A DNA stretch of 64,000 nucleotides from Taenia hydatigena (taxonomy: Eukaryota; Platyhelminthes; Cestoda; Cyclophyllidea; Taeniidae), in the NCBI GenBank assembly GCA_036345935.2, contig JADWOT020000006.1:16280519-16344518 (forward strand). Direction: 5' to 3'. Both the position numbers and the translations under genes were made by a program. The notes under the pieces were generated by a model. The model saw only the letters and a program-made list of their open reading frames with translations. It searched no databases and was not told the origin of the DNA. How positions within the stretch are numbered: position 1 is the stretch's first letter; each line of letters begins with the position of its first letter. Positions 46,997 to 57,922 of this stretch are shown here, piece by piece.

Positions 46997-47842
46997 CTAC
47001 GCGGAAGGGATCTTTACTCCAAGGGTGGTAAAAGTTGAGATGTGTTCCAGGTGGGAAATCCGCCTATGTGTTTGAAGAAGATCTCCTTCATGGTAGAGAT
47101 TGAGTCGACTGTGCTTGTCGTAGTATTTCTTTTGTCTGGTATGAGACGTTTGTAGGTGTCGCCGGGCAAGATTAAAAGTCTTTCTCATCCCTTCTTTTAG
47201 GCGTAGTACGTACTTTGGGGCATTGGCGGTGGCCATTTCCCTACTCGGTAGGAATCCATCAGAGGAAACTCTCACTTCGCGGTCTGTGAGCATGTTGAAC
47301 GAGGAAACACCGGTTGATGCGTGGACCATAGCCCTATAGGCGAGAAGAGCGCGTCCAAGGCTTAAATCCCAATCTTCTGGTCGTGCCTCCTTCGTAAAAA
47401 CCTTCAGTAGTCCTATCAGGGTCCGGCTAGTTCTTTCTACTTGTCCTTTGCCCTGAGGATACCTAGGTATCGTGCGCGTCTTTGCGATTTCAAGGGACCT
47501 GTATAGTTCAGCAAAGAGTCGGCTTTCGAAATTGGGACCTTGGTCGCTATGGCCTGATTCAGGCGCTTTGTGTTGACAGATCCAACGATTTAAGAAGGTT
47601 GACGCGACCGTCTCGGCATCTTGCGACTTCATGGGTTCTGCCTTGGCTACTTTCGTGAAGTAGTCAGCCATAACCAGGATATATCGGTTTCCCCTCTTGG
47701 TAAATGATAGAGGACCCATAAGGTCTATACCCACTCGTTCGCCCGGAAATCCTGTAGGCACAGGCTGCAGGGATGCGACTTCCGTGGAATGAGAGTTTCT
47801 GAAACTGCTCCAAATAATGCCGATTCGGCAGAAGTCATGCAC
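46997..47842 (-). pseudogene. Integrase region of the Ty3/gypsy relic
   Basis: An open frame of 281 codons. The catalytic core signatures are GERVGIDLMGPL (first Asp), GHSDQGPNF (second Asp) and GKGQVERTSR (Glu), followed by WDLSLGRALLAYRAMVHAST, typical of gypsy integrases. It has no own start and is the downstream part of a pol gene, so it is not a functional gene by itself. It is the best preserved part of the relic. Confidence 0.8.
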
Positions 47843-49017
47843 ATCTGGGGAGAGGGAGGGCCACCAGTATCACTTGGTCGAGGCCTCCGCCATCTTTTTC
47901 TCGCCTACATGGCCCAATTGTTCGTGCAACTCTTGGAGGACTGTTCGCATCAGGGAACCTGGAACAACCAGACGCTTGGGAGAAGTGACGTCTTCTTGGT
48001 ACCACGAGACCTCACCTTCTAGGGAGTTTGGGCCATTGCTGCCATATCTGCCTGGCTGCCTTGTCGGACAATTTCATCTCTTCCGCAGCGGACTTGAACG
48101 AGGATGCCAGAAACCTGTTGTATACCAGGGACGCGTCGGAATCCGTACTCTGCGTGTTTCTCCACTGGTGTTTAGTCGGCTTGCTTAAAAATAGGGTCCT
48201 CACTACACCACTACCGCTATGCCTTTCTGCTGAGAGAGATCTGCGGGATAATGTATCTGCGTCGCTATGCGAGTTTCCTTTTCTGTACTACACAGTAAAG
48301 TCATATTGTTGCAGCTTCTCGTACTACCGTGTAACCGAACGGTCGATCTCCTTTGTTGTCTTTAACCAGGTCAACGCTTTATAGTCTGTTCTCACTATGA
48401 ACTGCCTCGCTATCAGGTTGTGCTCGAAGTGTCGTACCATTGTGTATATGACGAAAAGTTCACGTTCTGTTGCACTCTTCGGTCGCATTTCTTTTGTTTA
48501 GTCTGGCACCAACGTAGGCGATGGCGTGTTCTCTGCCTTCTTTGTCTCTTTGTGAAAGTACACCGCCCACGGCCATGTTACTGGCGTCCCTGTCTAGTGC
48601 GACGGGTGGCGCGTCACTCTCGAAGTTTGGTAAAGTCAGAATCAGAGCGGAGGAGAGCGTTCGCTTAAGTTCTTTAAAGGCTTCATCATGTTCGTTCTCT
48701 TACTTGAAATTCATTTTCGCCTGCTTCTCGGTTAGCTTGTGTAGGGGACTGGCGACCTTGGCAAAGCCTTTAATGAAACGACTATAGTAGTTTGTTAAAC
48801 CGAGGAAACTGTAGATCTCCGTATAATTGGATGCTGCTGGCCAAATTCTCACTTGTTTTGTACGATCTTCAGTGACCGCCATGCCTTCTGACGAGACTGT
48901 GTGCCCGAAGAAGGCGACTGAACGACGAAGAAAATGGCACTTCCTTTGGATTCAAGGTCAAGCCCACATCCTGCAGACGGTCCAGGAATAGTTTAAGATT
49001 GGCGTTATGTTCGCGAA

Positions 49018-49737
49018 TGTCTCTACCGAAAACAAGGAAAAAGCTCAATCAGTGCTGTCTGCATCAGGCGCTGGAAAGTTACTGCGGCGTTACAGAGTCC
49101 AAATGGCATTGTCTGGAATTCATAAAGCCCGTTGAGCACTATGAGAGCCGTCTTCTCTCTTTTTCCACTACTTCTAATTGCCAGTATCCGGATTTTATGT
49201 CTAGTGTAGAGAACCACTTTGATCCATGCAGGGAATCCAAGGAGTCGTCAATGTGAGGTAAGGGAAAAGCGTCTCTCATAGTTACGGCATTCAACTTTCT
49301 GTAATCGATACACAGCCGTAGGCTACCGTCGCCTCTTTTTACCAGTGCTATTGAGAGACCCATGGTGACTCGGACGGCTTTATAACTTCATCCTCAATCA
49401 TCTCTTCTACCAGACAGTTTACGTCTTCCAGGAGGGGCGACGATATGCGTCCGGGTGGTTGCCAAATGAGTCTAGCTTCGCCGGTGTCAATAGTGTGTTT
49501 GACGATATCTGTTCGTCGGAGTTTCGCTCCTTGACATGAGAAAATGTTCGGATACTTGCTAAGCGATGAGCGCAGCTCCTTCCTCTCGCTATCGGTAATC
49601 TGCGTCAACGGGGAGTAAAGCTCATCTAAGTTGTTGACAAGAAAGCCCGCAGCCTCCGAAAGGTCACAACAGATTTTGTCTGCGTCCTTTTTTGGAGGAT
49701 ATCTGATTGGGATCGTTTCTTTATAATGCTGTCGCAA
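49018..49737 (-). pseudogene. Reverse transcriptase region of the Ty3/gypsy relic
   Basis: Split over at least three frames. Recognisable pieces are DEVIKPSESPWVSQ, SLRLCIDYRKLNAVT, WFSTLDIKSGYWQLEV (the first catalytic Asp) and QTMPFGLCNAAVTFQRLM. The YxDD box that should follow is missing, so the enzyme cannot be active. Confidence 0.8.
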
Positions 49738-50241
49738 ATGCGCCTTCCGCGAAATTCAGGACCACCTTGGTGTTTCGAAGGAAGCCAATGCCAAGTATCG
49801 CATCCCATACCATTTCGGAGCACATAATTAATTGGACTTCCCAGGTTTCTTTCTCAGATGAGACTTTTAACAACGTCTCTTCTTTTACCTTCATCTTTCT
49901 CCCTTCTACTGAGAGAAGTTTTGCAGAGGGAGGACGACTGCAAAACTTGGTGCGGAGATCTAGGAAAGCTTGGGGATTCACTAATGACTTGTCTGCATGG
50001 AGGAAACTGCAGGGACGTCCCTCTAGCTTGCCAGGGACTCACATAAATGGGAAGGAACCATGTGGGGGTAGACAGGATAAGGAATAGTAGGGCTCATCTG
50101 CTTTTGAGATACGGCGCGACGGAGTCCAACGTGGACGTGTAGAATTCGGTCGGCGGTCGGTCATATGGAACGACGATGTTAGGAGAAGTTCCTGACTCTT
50201 CCTGGTAGCTGCCTCGACCAACTGGCTGAGATCGTTGGTCT

Positions 50242-50640
50242 TCACGGCGTGGAGCTTCGCCGCGATGGTCGGTGGCCAGACTCCGGCTTTAAATTGACGG
50301 CCACCCAGCTATTCACCTTGTCAGGTGGGCAATCTCTGAAGGTCCGTTCGGCTAGGGTTTGCAGGAGCTTAGCGCACTCCTTGTCGTTTTCGCCTGGCTT
50401 TTGATCACGTCGAAAGGACTCCCTAGCCAGCGACTGCTCCCGCTGGTCGATAATGAGTTGAGCCAGTATCTCACAGCACTGGTCAAGATGGGAGTCAGGT
50501 GCCCCTCCAGCATCATTTGCTGCTGAGAAAAGCTCTTGAGAAATAACGTGAACGATCAGCGAAATTCTCCGCCGCTGAGGGTATAAATGGATGTCTAAGC
50601 TCACGGTTTTCATCCAATCTCCAAAATTCATTTTCTTCTC
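50242..50640 (-). pseudogene. Gag-like region of the Ty3/gypsy relic
   Basis: A frame of about 130 codons opening with MNFGDWMK and containing LDQCCEILAQLIIDQREQSL and CAKLLQTLAERTF. The Gln/Leu/Arg-rich helical composition is usual for gypsy Gag. I identify it by position upstream of the protease-like region and by composition, not by a diagnostic motif. Confidence 0.55.
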
Positions 50641-50659
50641 TCTGTTTATTAAATGTATA

Positions 50660-50843
50660 TGCAATACTTTGTTTGGATTGCCGGTTTGGGTCCAAGTCAC
50701 AGAGGTGGCTATGTTGCCCTAGCTGCGTAGGCTGGCCTTCTGGCCACGCCAGCAGCTCATTTCCTTCCGTCTATTAAATATATATATATTCTACCCCAAT
50801 ATTCTGCCTTCTTTCGTTTTTAAGGGATCCTCGGGATGCTACA
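50660..50843 (+). mobile_element. Solo LTR of the TRIM-like family
   Basis: It begins TGCAATACTTTGTTTG and ends CCTCGGGATGCTACA. TATA lies on both flanks, consistent with a 4-bp duplication but of low information. It sits just upstream of the gag-like frame of the gypsy relic, in opposite sense. Confidence 0.8.
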
Positions 50844-51063
50844 TATATTCTGTCGAGTATAATGCTTTCCTGTCGTCGAAGATGTCTCAGAAAGCTACAA
50901 TTCTTACTTCAGATGACCCAAACTCAGTTTTTTTTCAAGTTGACCAAAGTCACAAGTCTATTTAACTTCACCGACACTCGTGCAAAACGAGAACTACGCG
51001 ACAGAGGGTGGCTAATGATTTTTTAACTCTTGTGTCTCTTCTAGCTAGCGTGTATACTACCGA

Positions 51064-51246
51064 TGTAATGCTTTGTTCTGACTACCGAATTTGGTCGCAT
51101 GGTTGTCGTATGGCCCTAGCTGGGTTGGTTGACCTCTGGGCCATTCAAACAATCACAATCCCTCTGTTTGCTGAATATAAATGCAGACATATTCTGCTCC
51201 GGTTTTATGCCTTGATTTGCTTTCAAGGAAGCCTTGAGACACCACA
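51064..51246 (+). mobile_element. Old LTR copy of the TRIM-like family
   Basis: It begins TGTAATGCTTTGTTCTG and ends AAGCCTTGAGACACCACA, with the internal landmarks in order but heavily diverged. No target duplication is visible. Confidence 0.65.
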
Positions 51247-51583
51247 GCCAAAGTACAGAGAAATAAGGTGCTATTAGGATGACCCCAAGACGGATTTGCT
51301 CAAAGGACATAAGTGTTCGGAAAATTTAAACGAAGTTTAGCAAATGTCTTCATTTTATTGCACCTCTTAGTAGGAAGTATTAAATGTAGGTGGCGTGGAA
51401 GAAGAAATAAAGTGAAGCAAAGAAGCCTTGAAAAATTGTTTAAATGAGTTCATGTATACATTACAAGGCTGTAGAAGAGACCCAGGAGACAAAAATGTCG
51501 AAGTTAATCCCATTTCTTAATTCGTTAACTGGAGCAGAATTAGTTTGAGAAACCTAGCGCTTTATCCCTGAGGTTTTTATAAT

Positions 51584-51771
51584 TGGGAGACTTCCAGAGA
51601 CTTCCTTGAAGGCAAAAGAAGGCATAATACTAGGGCGGAATATACGTATTCAGCAAACGGAGCGATTAGAGCCGCTAGCGTAGCCGTAGGCTTGACTTTG
51701 CGGCTAGGATAATATGGCCACCTAAGTGACTGGAACCGCAACTGGCAGTCTGAAAAGCACAAAGTAAGACA
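51584..51771 (-). mobile_element. Old LTR copy of the TRIM-like family
   Basis: Plus-strand reading: GAGACTTCCTTGAAGGCAAA, GCATAATACTAGGGCGGAAT and CACAAAGTAAGACA. These correspond to the reverse complement of the family LTR with many substitutions. The left end is approximate. Confidence 0.6.
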
Positions 51772-52595
51772 TAAGTACAAAAATTTGAACAATAGCATAT
51801 GCCAACACCAGAAGTAACCGCAAGGTAATTGTATATTGCATGTAAATAGCAAATGTATAGAAAGGATTGAGTTTGCTTGCATGACTGAGAAGCCAGCATA
51901 TCCAGCCTACCTACAGCGAAAGCAAGAGTTAAAAGCACCAATCTCATTTCAGGTGTGTTGCTTCGTTCCCTCCATTGATTTAACAGGCTAACCATTTTCC
52001 GCATGAGACATCTACTAATGATGCCTGCCTAGTTGAATTTTGTTATTATCACAGCAAACATTTTGTGCAGAAGTAAACGGATTTCACAATTAGTTTTTTT
52101 CATTTTGTTTTAATTAGTCTTACCACTTATACACGGGACGATTTGCAAGTTCGTCATTTTCGTATCGCTTGCTGTGGACGTCGTTGTCCGTTTTGGTCCA
52201 TTTGAATAATAATTTGGATGTTTACTGTATTTGCTTGGCATTTTATATTGGTCGGCATAGAGGCCTTCTCTACTTTGTACTGTCAAATTTGATAGTCATC
52301 ACACCGAGAGCACTTGTCATAATTGCCGCTTAGCATATCCCAAAACCTATTTAGTCCCATATGAGTTGTGTTAGCCTCGATTTAAAGTATTTGCATTTAG
52401 TTTATCGCCTACATTTTCGGATAAATATTAGCATCGACCCCGTCTTCAAGACCCATTTTACCCAATACGCTTGTGTTTCACGACAGAACTTATTCATAGG
52501 CTCTCGCATGCTGAAGTTTTTTTCATGTGTTGTGGTTACAAACTCGGCATAATTTATGGATGTATTTTTAGTTCATTTCTCCTCATTTCTTGGCC
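51772..52595. other. Upstream region of SAAL1
   Basis: No exon or repeat is recognised. It presumably contains the SAAL1 promoter. Confidence 0.4.
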
Positions 52596-55049
52596 ATGGA
52601 CACAAGAAATCCTTCACCCCCACCTGGTGTTGATTCAACTCATGAGCGAAACGACCAGATTGGTAACAGCGCCTACAGCAAAAGATGGCTTTATTCGCTC
52701 ATTTTACAAGTTCTTACTAAAATGAGTGAGTGTGACGAGAGCTCGAGTGAAAGTGAAGAAGAATTAGAGGCTCCCTTAGAGGAGGAACTCTGTTGCCTTT
52801 GGGACATTACTACTGATCAAGCTTTGCTGACCCATTTACGTCATTTCCAACTTGTTCCTGTATTCACGGAGTGCATTCACAAAAGCCACTGTCCACGTCT
52901 AATCGTAACTGAGTTTATCATTTACCCATTTAGCTTTTTTTGCCACATTTTTTTGCTTTTTGCAAGATTCGTTTGTGTTTTTCAATGAAAGGTTTTTTAA
53001 ATTAGTCTTGATTTGGACGTTCTTAAGCGGAATGCTGTTTGACATCCTAGGAAATTTCTCTCGGTGTTCTCGCAAATTTGTCTTTGGACGAAGAGCAATG
53101 TGGTTTACTGTCAGAAGAACAAATTTTTATGTAGGTTTTTTGCACAAGGATAACTGAAACAGGGTGGATGCTTTGAACCTTCTCACAACTGACGATACTC
53201 GGATACTCATTGAACTGTTCAGGTATCGTTGCTGGTTTTTAATTCATTTCCTTTTTTACGAATTGCCAGGCTTTTGCGCTCCGTTCTTGCTTCAAGGTTA
53301 CACCGGCAAGTTTGGTTAGACGCCATTCATTTTGCACCAGAATTCATCGATCGAGTCAAATTCATCTTATTTAGTTCAACCAATGGTTTGCGTTCGTTTT
53401 TACATTATTCATATATTGGACTCTAGCAACTCTTCTTATGAGCACTATTAGTGCTATAGAAACAATCCTTCGAATTGATGACAGCTTGTGCGAGCTTTGG
53501 TGCAACGAAAGTCTGCTTGGTTCGTTGCAAGAAGCCCAAAAACAAATGTGGTGGGTTGTCTCACTTTCGCCTATTCAGTAGTTGGATCCATGGGGACGAG
53601 GTGGAGGTCATTTACCGACTTCTGTATCTTTTTTCCACCAACCCCGCTGGGGTTCGGACTCTCAGTACGTCAGTCATCCTGTCATTTTTGAACTCCTTCT
53701 GATAGTTCCTGTTTCAAGACACAATTGTATTGATTTTATGTGTCGCTAAACTTCTGTGGTGCAGCAATAATACCAATTTCGCATCCTCATCGATTTAATG
53801 AAGAACTTGTAATTAACCGTTCATTACTAGAAATCACACTGCCACCTGATCCACGCTCCCGTTTTAGTGTCCAAATACCAAGACATCTACCCGTGTTTCG
53901 GCGTCTTGATGCGCAAAATCTGTGAGGATGAACCACATTTAATACCATTTGAAAAATATATTGCTTCTCTGCGGCTAATTTTGCCCGTTATCGATGTGAT
54001 TCTAACGAATCTTTCGTCGTATCACGCGTTGAAAACCTTTTCCTGTGGTGAGAACAGGGCGCTCTTAAATTTATGTCTGTACTTCTTTTGGAAATTTTGG
54101 GCTAATGCTTCAATCTACGGTTTCGTGGTTCCTGCATCGCCCTTTTTTCCGTCACTGCCTCGTTTTCTGGCAAAATTGTTTGCACGTTTGACTTGAGTTC
54201 CTACTTATTTATTTATCGGATTATTCTCTGCGCCTCATTGAATTTGGTTTACCTCTTTTAAGGCTCATTTGGTATTTGATCATATATAAGAACATCCTGA
54301 ATATCCAAATGAGATTAGTCTCGACTTCTCAAACTACTCTCACTCAATCGTTTATAAAGCTTCATCTTTTGTAGACAATGATATCCTCCCGTGCCTCTTC
54401 CAAATAGCGTTTGGGTGTGTAAGTCGAAACTTCATTTCAGGCGATCTTTCCCTGGACAGTCTCTGGAAGGACTTATCAGTCCTGTTCGGCGATTTGATCC
54501 AGCGTGTTCGTGAGTACATTCAGGTACGTGTACTGCCGAAATAGTTTACATGGGTTGTGCATTTCCCGAATTTCAACCACGCTGATAAATAACGGTTTCA
54601 AAGTAGTCAAATATGTATGTCCGAATAATTTGTCGTATTCTCCTTTGGATTTCATTGTTTTTCATGGTTCTAGTTCGTTATCAATTAGAGTGGAACTGAT
54701 TTGTGAAGTTATTTTTCTGTCCCTATCTGTGGAACGCTGAGGAAATCATGCTGTTTCCTTTATGCTGTTAGGAAAATACTACGTTACTGTATTTTAGGAT
54801 GGCGTTTTTGAAGCTAAGCCACCAGAAGACTCGGATGGTCTGCTCTATTGGCTGCATGACCTTGAGGAAGGGAACCAAGGTCTGCGTGAGGCGTTTGTTC
54901 GTTGTTGCTTGTGTCGACGTGCGCGAGCGGGTGCAGCGGATGCGGAAGGTAATGCCGCCATCGAGGTCCTGCGTGGTCACCTAGTCTTCGTTTGTCAGCG
55001 ACTCTGCCTTTCCAGGCTCCTTGAGTGCTCTACCACAGATCATAGCTAA
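52596..55049 (+). CDS. SAAL1: SAAL1 (serum amyloid A-like 1 family)
   Basis: Exons: 52596-52904, 53051-53130, 53163-53222, 53270-53385, 53427 to about 53515-53577, 53868-54047, 54441-54523 and 54798-55049 (stop). The human protein begins similarly (MDRNPSPPP... YSKHWLF); here MDTRNPSPPPGVD and GNSAYSKRWLYSLI. Further agreement: CCLWDITTD, CPRLIEISLGVLANLSLDEE, RVKFILFSSTN and SLWKDLSVLFGDLIQ. SAAL1 proteins are armadillo-like helical-repeat proteins, and human SAAL1 is linked to proliferation of synovial fibroblasts. The molecular role is unclear. All junctions but one keep frame. The donor of exon 5 is unresolved: the following exon needs phase 1, which a weak GTTCGT donor near 53515 would supply, while the better-looking GTAGTT at 53578 would not. 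Confidence 0.85.
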
Positions 55050-55455
55050 ACCAAAATATTGAAATCGCCTCAGATTATGTACATACATGTGCCGTCATAC
55101 ATTTACCTCTGTGACTTTGTTAAGATCGTGCAGCAGGTAGTGACTGTGCCCTAGTTGATAATAGCCATGCTAACGAACTGCGGGGCGCAACCGGAGTCTA
55201 CTGGTGTACTGTGAAGTCAAATGCGCCTAAAATTTGGCCTAGTTCAATCTACAGAAAGCATGTGCCACAAGTATCTCGGAATGTTGCATCTTTTTCCGAT
55301 GAGATGCTATTATGACTAACCCGACCAGAAGATAAGATGGTAGTACTCAAATTGTTATTAGAGGTAATTGAATTTAAAGACATTTTGACGCTGATCGTTA
55401 GCTTAAGTCATTTTGAAAATTGAGGGCGCTACGAATTGGTCGCACTTTGTAAAGG
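55050..55455. other. 3' regions between SAAL1 and the convergent 550-residue ORF
   Basis: No gene is seen. It likely holds the two converging 3' untranslated regions. Confidence 0.4.
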
Positions 55456-57108
55456 TTAATCCAACTGAGGTGAGATGCACCAGTTTAACCGCGCATCAAG
55501 ACACCGAGCGCACCTGGCAATATCGTCTCTGCGACCGGCAGAAAGGATCACCTCGTGCTTCATGGATCCCTTCCTTGGGACCTTTGAGAAGGCCACCATT
55601 TCACAGTGGAACCTGTTACATATTGCTATTATTCTCCTATCGTCTGCGTCTGCCAGAATGTCTTCAAGGTTGGCGCTCTCGGGTAAAAAGAAGCTCTTCT
55701 TTATGAACTGCTTCCTAAGGAATGGTCTGTTGTTACTAGACATTATCACGCTAATAGTAGGGGCGACTTGGTAGTGCGTACGCGGACGGTTCGTTCGAAG
55801 TTGGCTCTTAATGGGCATGCATCGAGTGACTTGACCATATGGTGTTAACTGCGGTGTTATGTTTCTCTGAATAACGCCAGGAGCGATTTGAATCATCTTC
55901 CGAAGAGGTGGGCTGATTGTGGTTGTGAAATGCATGAAATTTTGGCTTCCAAATCCGGGATTAGTCTCCTGTTTGGCACCGTCAGCTAAGGTGACTTCAG
56001 CCCTTACATCATCTTCACAACTCACGGGCCTGTGCGTGATTGACACATCTGTCACCGAAGTAAGCGTGTTCACCTCGTCAAGCGGAGACAGTGACGGAAG
56101 GTTGCCCTTTTCCTCCGAGTGTTGCACTCCTAGCTCTGGTGAAGTAACGAGGAGGGCAGGGTGAGGTTCGACGGCGATTGTGTCCCGTTCGTGGGTACTG
56201 GCGCTTTCTGAGGGAAGCTGCATATGCTGCACTTGTGCTGCTATCTGTGCCAATAACTGGTCTTCATTTTCACTGCCTTGGTGGGTAGTCGACGTACTCT
56301 TTGTATCACAACTTCTCTGCATAGATAAAATTGAAGTAACCGCCGATAGGTCTGAGCAAGTGGCATTACACTCCCTATCGGGAGTAGACGAAGTTGTCTT
56401 GGGCTGCTTGCTCAGTCTGCTCCTTTTGATTTTTGGTTTAGGAACAACTACATGACCACTTCTATGCGGCTTTTGATCGCGTGCGTGCCTGATGTGGCAA
56501 TAACGAACAACTTTACCAAGAATGCCTTCATCTGGTGCTTTTGATTCCGTGCGGGCTTGATGATGAAGATGGGGAGATAAACGGAGATTCGAGCAGAATC
56601 TCCCAGTCGAGTTACTGTTGATCATTCCTTTCACGGAGTTTAATGGGAATCCAAATCGTGAAGAATGCAAAACTTTCTTATTTTTAGGTGTTTTTTCGGC
56701 GCGTGAATTAGCTTGGGTAGCATTCGGTGGGTCTGTATTCATGGAACTTTTAATTGGAGCTGTTCTCGTGGATTCAAGATCTTTATGCGATTCAACACTT
56801 CTAAAACCAGAAGGTTGGCCGCTATTATTAATACTATCATCAGGCGGCATAACATTTTCACGGGAAAAATCACCATCATTAGAGACATTGGTGCATCCAC
56901 GCCTCTGTGCACTCTGCACTTTGTGCCAAGTGTCGACATCTGGAACTGCCCTCTGAGGTTGGCGCCTCAAATACCCCTTCTCGTTCGAGTGGGAAACGCG
57001 CGAAACCCCGGCGTACCCTTTCACACGGACTGACATTGAAGTAGACTTACTCTCGGATCCTGCGACATCACTGGCTTCCACACTTGGACATATGCCGCAA
57101 TCAGACAT
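55456..57108 (-). CDS. Unrecognised 550-residue protein, possible degenerate KH-like C-terminus
   Basis: A single uninterrupted minus-strand frame, far longer than chance, starting MSDCGICPSVEASDVAG. Residues 1 to about 450 are hydrophilic, Ser/Thr/Asn/Arg-rich and probably disordered, with basic patches such as KPKIKRSRLSKQPK. The last 100 residues look folded: KKSFFLPESANLEDILADAD, then RRIIAICNRFHCEMVAFSKV, then MKHEVILSAGRRDDIARCAR. The order helix, strand with hydrophobic core, loop, strand and helix recalls a KH or R3H-like RNA-binding module, but there is no GxxG loop, so this is only a guess. No signal peptide or membrane segment is seen. It has no intron in the coding part, unlike its neighbours. 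Confidence 0.75.
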   Translation of the reverse strand: MSDCGICPSVEASDVAGSESKSTSMSVRVKGYAGVSRVSHSNEKGYLRRQPQRAVPDVDTWHKVQSAQRRGCTNVSNDGDFSRENVMPPDDSINNSGQPSGFRSVESHKDLESTRTAPIKSSMNTDPPNATQANSRAEKTPKNKKVLHSSRFGFPLNSVKGMINSNSTGRFCSNLRLSPHLHHQARTESKAPDEGILGKVVRYCHIRHARDQKPHRSGHVVVPKPKIKRSRLSKQPKTTSSTPDRECNATCSDLSAVTSILSMQRSCDTKSTSTTHQGSENEDQLLAQIAAQVQHMQLPSESASTHERDTIAVEPHPALLVTSPELGVQHSEEKGNLPSLSPLDEVNTLTSVTDVSITHRPVSCEDDVRAEVTLADGAKQETNPGFGSQNFMHFTTTISPPLRKMIQIAPGVIQRNITPQLTPYGQVTRCMPIKSQLRTNRPRTHYQVAPTISVIMSSNNRPFLRKQFIKKSFFLPESANLEDILADADDRRIIAICNRFHCEMVAFSKVPRKGSMKHEVILSAGRRDDIARCARCLDARLNWCISPQLD

Positions 57109-57922
57109 AGTTGCATGCGCGCGCGTCAGTACCTTTCAGCCTCAAATATTTGTGCACTGATCGATCACAGTGTAATTTGAAAACCGAAAGCAGGCAAGAA
57201 TATTATTGATTTGCATTGTTATTTGAAGCTCCTCCAGTTACAACATGGAGTACGACAAAACGGCTACGCAAGGGGCCAGTTTATATTGGCCCCGATAATT
57301 GGATGGTCCATTTCGTTCTCGACTGCTTTCATGCAATTTGAAGGTTCACCTACCCAATCCATACGAAGAATTTTGGAGTAGTACTTTTCATGTAAAATCG
57401 CGACATTATTTGATGATACGGCTGCTGCGTCACTCGTTTAGCCGGCATGAAACATGAACGCACGGTTGTAGCTATCGCCTGGTCGAACTTTCGGCACCAA
57501 TCGAGTAACTTCCGACTGGCTGATAACCATAGCTTATCTCAATCGCTATTACGCACTGAGAATAAAGGCATGCCAGAACAAGCACACCATCATAAACTCT
57601 GACGCCAATCGTTTGAGTCAGTAGATACATTGGTGAACATGTGAAAATGCTAATAAGAGCTAACGTGAACAGCGGCAGTGGAGGCTTCGATTTTTAATAT
57701 CACAGGATCTGCTCGGTCATGTAGCAATTAAACACTTCAATGATGTCGAATTGATTCAATGACCTATTAAATTTAATCAAGATGCCGAGTAAATTATTCG
57801 TATTATTACGAAGTAAAGTATCCGGAAATGCATACCAACAGCAATATCAAACCTACCACTGCGAGTCAAATTCGGTTCACAGTTTGCTCCAGAAGGGGCC
57901 CAAGAGGGGACCTTTAGTGGAA
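57109..57922. other. Region between the 550-residue ORF and DHPS
   Basis: No gene is recognised. It should contain the promoter of the 550-residue ORF and the 3' untranslated region of DHPS. Confidence 0.4.

Larger units (their letters stand above)
46766..50659 (-). mobile_element. Decayed Ty3/gypsy-type LTR retrotransposon, interior only
   Basis: In minus-strand order I see a gag-like frame (50628-50242, starting MNFGDWMK), a protease region with ILGIGFLRN (expected ILGxDF), and reverse transcriptase with SLRLCIDYRKLNAVT and MPFGLCNAAVTFQRLM. RNase H follows around 48500-48300 (HFEHNLIARQFIVRTDYKAL on the minus strand), then integrase (47842-46997) with DLMGPLSF, HSDQGPNFESRLFAELYRS and GKGQVER, consistent with the D,D,E triad. 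The frame is broken repeatedly. The catalytic YxDD of reverse transcriptase is deleted: the frame jumps from ALIELFP straight to LVFGRDIREHN. No matching pair of LTRs frames it. The TRIM-family LTRs on both sides point the opposite way and are separate insertions. Confidence 0.85.

Noticed and set aside
46566..48700. Plus-strand open frames over the gypsy relic
   Set aside because: They are shadows of the minus-strand pol sequence.
46434..50843. The TRIM-family LTRs at 46434 and 50660 as the LTR pair of the Ty3/gypsy relic
   Set aside because: They are direct repeats flanking the coding region, but the full TRIM shows that their sense strand is plus, opposite to gag-pol. The left one has its own target duplication inside another repeat, and no primer-binding site or polypurine tract joins them to the gypsy interior.
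53475..53702. Open frames over the SAAL1 region at 53.5-53.7 kb
   Set aside because: These fall in the intron after exon 5 or out of frame with the family match.
55413..56956. Several plus-strand frames of 80-112 codons
   Set aside because: All are antisense shadows of the 550-residue minus-strand frame.
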